This document shows positions 61,979 to 64,000 of a stretch of 64,000 bases of DNA, one piece after another. The notes beneath the pieces were generated by a model, which made no database searches, was not told the DNA's origin, and was given only the letters and a program-made list of their open reading frames with translations. The DNA lies in the NCBI RefSeq assembly GCF_900143695.1, contig NZ_FRFE01000019.1, forward strand, positions 43,892 through 107,891. Reading direction: 5' to 3'. The first letter of the stretch is position 1, and each line of letters begins with the position of its first letter. The position numbers and the translations under genes were made by a program. This stretch comes from Desulfopila aestuarii DSM 18488. GTDB lineage: Bacteria; Desulfobacterota; Desulfobulbia; Desulfobulbales; Desulfocapsaceae.

Positions 61979-62821
61979 GTGAAAAAACTCCTTTTCGACT
62001 CAATTGGCCATCTTGACCTGCTGGTCTGGACGCTGGTCATTCTCTTCTTCTGCGGCAGCGCCCTGCTCTTTGGCGGAAACCTGCAATACTCCTTCATCGG
62101 AGCCGGCGGTGTCATCCTTGAAATGCTGCTGATCGGCATCGCAATCGAGCTGATCATTGAATGTCTGAAAAACACTAAGGGCATTGGCACGATTACCGGT
62201 TTTATCACCAACGGTCCTGAGGCGCTCTGCCTGCTTGTCGGCCTTCTGGTCGGGGATATTATCTTTGCCGCCTCAACCCCGCTCGGCTCCAATTTCATGA
62301 ACCCGATTCTGCTCTTTTTCGCGGCCCTCGTCTGCCGCCAAATCGGGGTAACAGCGAAAACCAACCCAGGGTATACCGTATCCACCGTATTGGGGACTGC
62401 CATTTTTGCAGGTTCGTTCTTCTTTATCGATGAGAAATACTATATCTATTGGGTCATCGGCGCAACCGCCTACGGCTTGATAACGTTCTTCAAACGCCCG
62501 CAGGAAGCCCATTCAGAGGAAATCGAAGAACATCATATCAACCCCAGGGTCTGGCTGCTCCCCGCTGTCATCATTCTCACCGTCACCGGTTATTTTCTCG
62601 ACAGTGTCGTCACCTTCGCCGCCACCCATTCCCATGCCCCCAAAGGCGTCATCGGCTTCCTCGTGCTTGCCACCCTGACCAGCTGGCCCGAATTCAAATC
62701 CTGCATATCTCTTCTGGCCCGCCGCAAACACCTCGCCGCCATCCTGAACATCGCCGTCTCCAACATCACCAATATCTGGCTTGCCGCCGCAGGCGTCGCC
62801 ACCTATCTCGTCACCAGATAA
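61979..62821 (+). CDS. Sodium/calcium exchanger-like membrane protein
   Basis: A 280-residue protein with eight or more membrane segments and a GTG start. Two segments resemble CaCA alpha repeats in inverted order: GPEALCLLVGLLVGDIIFAASTPLGSNFMNP and TSWPEFKSCISLLARRKHLAAILNIAVSNITN. These place acidic residues (E in GPEA and WPE) and a Gly-Ser-Asn motif in the membrane as in Ca2+/Na+ antiporters. The family call is fair; ion and direction are unknown. It is coupled to the glutaredoxin-like gene. Confidence 0.75.
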   Translation: MKKLLFDSIGHLDLLVWTLVILFFCGSALLFGGNLQYSFIGAGGVILEMLLIGIAIELIIECLKNTKGIGTITGFITNGPEALCLLVGLLVGDIIFAASTPLGSNFMNPILLFFAALVCRQIGVTAKTNPGYTVSTVLGTAIFAGSFFFIDEKYYIYWVIGATAYGLITFFKRPQEAHSEEIEEHHINPRVWLLPAVIILTVTGYFLDSVVTFAATHSHAPKGVIGFLVLATLTSWPEFKSCISLLARRKHLAAILNIAVSNITNIWLAAAGVATYLVTR

Positions 62822-62824
62822 AAA

Positions 62825-62878
62825 AAGGCGGAGTCTATAGAACTGGCAATCGTTCAATTCACTCCGCCTTCATTTTTT
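62825..62878 (+). terminator. Intrinsic terminator
   Basis: AAGGCGGAGT (62825-62834) pairs with ACTCCGCCTT (62861-62870), followed by CA and six T. It ends the glutaredoxin-exchanger unit, directly after the stop. Confidence 0.85.
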
Positions 62879-63034
62879 CAAATTGTTATCCTTGCAATTC
62901 AGCTGGTATTCGCGATATTGTAATTTAGTGCTTTTATCAGTTGAAAGGAATAGTTGCGCCCACTAGTCCAACCGCGTCATCTGTCTTATGCCCCATTATT
63001 CCAATGAGATTCATACTACATGTAACGGAAAAAT

Positions 63035-63640
63035 ATGCTCATGGCTGACGGCTACAAACGCAAAACCATCTTCATCAAGAGGGGGTATCAAAGCAAACTG
63101 GTGCTGGCCACCTTCCTGTTCTTCTCCGGAGGATGCCTGCTCTTTATTACGTTGCTTGCGCTCTTTTCGGCAGATACGCTGACCCTCTCTTTTTCCGGCG
63201 CCGATATTACACTCGGCTCGACTCCGCTGATGATTGTCAAAGAGTTGCTGACCGCCAACTGGATGCTCCTTGCCTTTGGTGGCGTGATGCTGCTGATAAG
63301 CTCAGTTTTTCTCACCCATAGAGTTGCCGGCCCTCTCTATCGCTTTGAACGAACGCTCGACAGTATGAATAGCGGCAATCTTGGTGCTCAGATCCGCTTA
63401 CGGGAAAAAGATGAAGGAATGGAGCTTGCGGGCAAGATCAATCAATTCAACGATTCATTGTCGCAGTCCATGCGTGTGCTGAAAAACAGCACGGCAGCTC
63501 TCGACACCCTGCTTGAACAGGCAGACTCATTCAACCTGCCCGAAGAAGAAAAAGATGAACTCGCCAGCCTCTGCTGGTCGATGCGGGAACATAACCGGAA
63601 AATTAAGACGGCTTTCGCGACCTACCTTGAAAATGAATAA
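63035..63640 (+). CDS. HAMP-domain membrane protein without output domain
   Basis: A 201-residue protein with two membrane helices (about 23-45 and 76-94) around a short ~30-residue periplasmic loop, followed by a HAMP-like linker (THRVAGPLYRFERTLDSMNSGNLGAQIRLREKDEGMELAGKINQFND) and a coiled coil. No kinase, cyclase or chemoreceptor signalling domain follows, so it may pass signals by protein contact. The first two ATG codons (63035, 63041) are both possible starts. Confidence 0.8.
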   Translation: MLMADGYKRKTIFIKRGYQSKLVLATFLFFSGGCLLFITLLALFSADTLTLSFSGADITLGSTPLMIVKELLTANWMLLAFGGVMLLISSVFLTHRVAGPLYRFERTLDSMNSGNLGAQIRLREKDEGMELAGKINQFNDSLSQSMRVLKNSTAALDTLLEQADSFNLPEEEKDELASLCWSMREHNRKIKTAFATYLENE

Positions 63641-63893
63641 ATATGAGCATAATGGCAGGCAATATCTAACACGTATCGTTCGATTCATTCTCAAAGAACT
63701 CTTTGAGCCACATCCATAAAAACGGTGGTGAAGTGTACTTTCATCGCAGATGATCTTAGACCAATAACGTGTTTTCCAGCTGGCGAATGAGAAATGCCAG
63801 TCTTCCCTTAATCTTTTAACTTTTGAGCCTCTTGCAAAAAGACGTGCAATAACAGAATCAGGGAGTATTTTGATTTAACATACTGAAATAATA
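63641..63893. other. Intergenic region up to the insertion sequence
   Basis: No gene seen. The left end of the insertion sequence probably lies here, perhaps near GAGCCTCTTGCAAAAAG at about 63825, but its inverted partner is outside the window. Confidence 0.4.
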
Positions 63894-63964
63894 GAGCTTC
63901 ATGGCATTTCCTGGTATAGTTTTGTATCCAGCAAAACCAATCCAAGGAGAATGCCATGAAGCTC
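63894..63964 (+). promoter_or_regulatory. Inverted repeat sequestering the transposase start codon
   Basis: GAGCTTCATGGCATT (63894-63908) is the exact reverse complement of AATGCCATGAAGCTC (63950-63964), which contains the ATG at 63956. The AAGGAG ribosome-binding site lies at the loop edge. An mRNA begun upstream would hide the start codon; one begun within the loop would not. Confidence 0.7.
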
Positions 63965-64000
63965 ATAGACACGATATCATGGTTGATGGGACGTGTCCAA
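63956..64000 (+). CDS. Putative transposase, first 15 codons
   Basis: The frame starts ATG 63956 with AAGGAG about 7 nt upstream and reads MKLIDTISWLMGRVQ to the window edge. The start context and inverted repeat are typical of an insertion-sequence transposase, and I recall similar N-termini in IS4/IS5-type transposases, but 15 residues are too few to be certain. Confidence 0.45.
   Translation, partial: MKLIDTISWLMGRVQ

Overview
The window is a stretch of bacterial chromosome. Gene content points to an anaerobic, probably sulfate-reducing member of the Desulfobacterota (Desulfobulbaceae-like). Pointers are CarD, a ferredoxin with the Asp-for-Cys change of Desulfovibrio africanus ferredoxin III, rubrerythrin, an FprA flavodiiron protein, Hcp, a CreA protein, and separate GluRS and GlnRS genes. 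No 16S gene is present, so this is an inference.

Layout. 1-12.5 kb (minus strand) is housekeeping: serA, a DUF1844 gene, ispE, tRNA-Gln, prs, rplY, pth, carD, rluD, coaE, rho, rpmE, prfA, prmC and the start of murA. 13.2-16.5 kb (plus) holds gltX and glnS. 16.7-19.9 kb is a ferrous-iron uptake operon (feoA, a Cys-rich membrane peptide, feoA, feoB). 20-21.1 kb is a tandem duplication of about 426 bp. 21.1-26.4 kb is a complete branched-chain amino acid ABC importer (livJHMGF). 27.1-30.8 kb has a DUF4177 protein, a protein with about 21 MORN repeats, and avtA.

31.0-36.3 kb is a tight minus-strand operon, argJ - CHAD protein - ParA ATPase - SixA - small Cys protein - nucleoside-gate membrane protein. 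A phosphoesterase and a PPK2 polyphosphate kinase lie just beyond it. CHAD proteins bind polyphosphate and orphan ParA ATPases position cargo, so this is the best candidate for an undescribed system (positioning of polyphosphate granules). 38.8-50.8 kb carries secA, a small membrane protein, argS, the Asp-type ferredoxin, a CbiA-type amidase, a DUF374 acyltransferase, uvrB, and an RNase HI fused to a dead second RNase H copy.

50.9-61 kb is a redox-stress island: ferredoxin, FprA, an unknown protein, rhodanese-ferritin, rhodanese-metallo-beta-lactamase, rubrerythrin, a methyltransferase, Hcp, a sirohaem/Fe-S protein and a polyferredoxin. Hcp and the polyferredoxin are preceded by near-identical CRP/FNR-type palindromes. 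61-63.7 kb holds CreA, a thioredoxin-fold protein, a Ca/Na exchanger-like protein and a HAMP protein. The window ends in the 5' end of an apparent insertion sequence.

Non-coding structure is unusually rich. There is a terminal-inverted-repeat element whose end supplies the stop codon of the neighbouring gene at two loci, heptamer microsatellites after stop codons, two complex palindromic elements, and a tRNA that overlaps a coding sequence.
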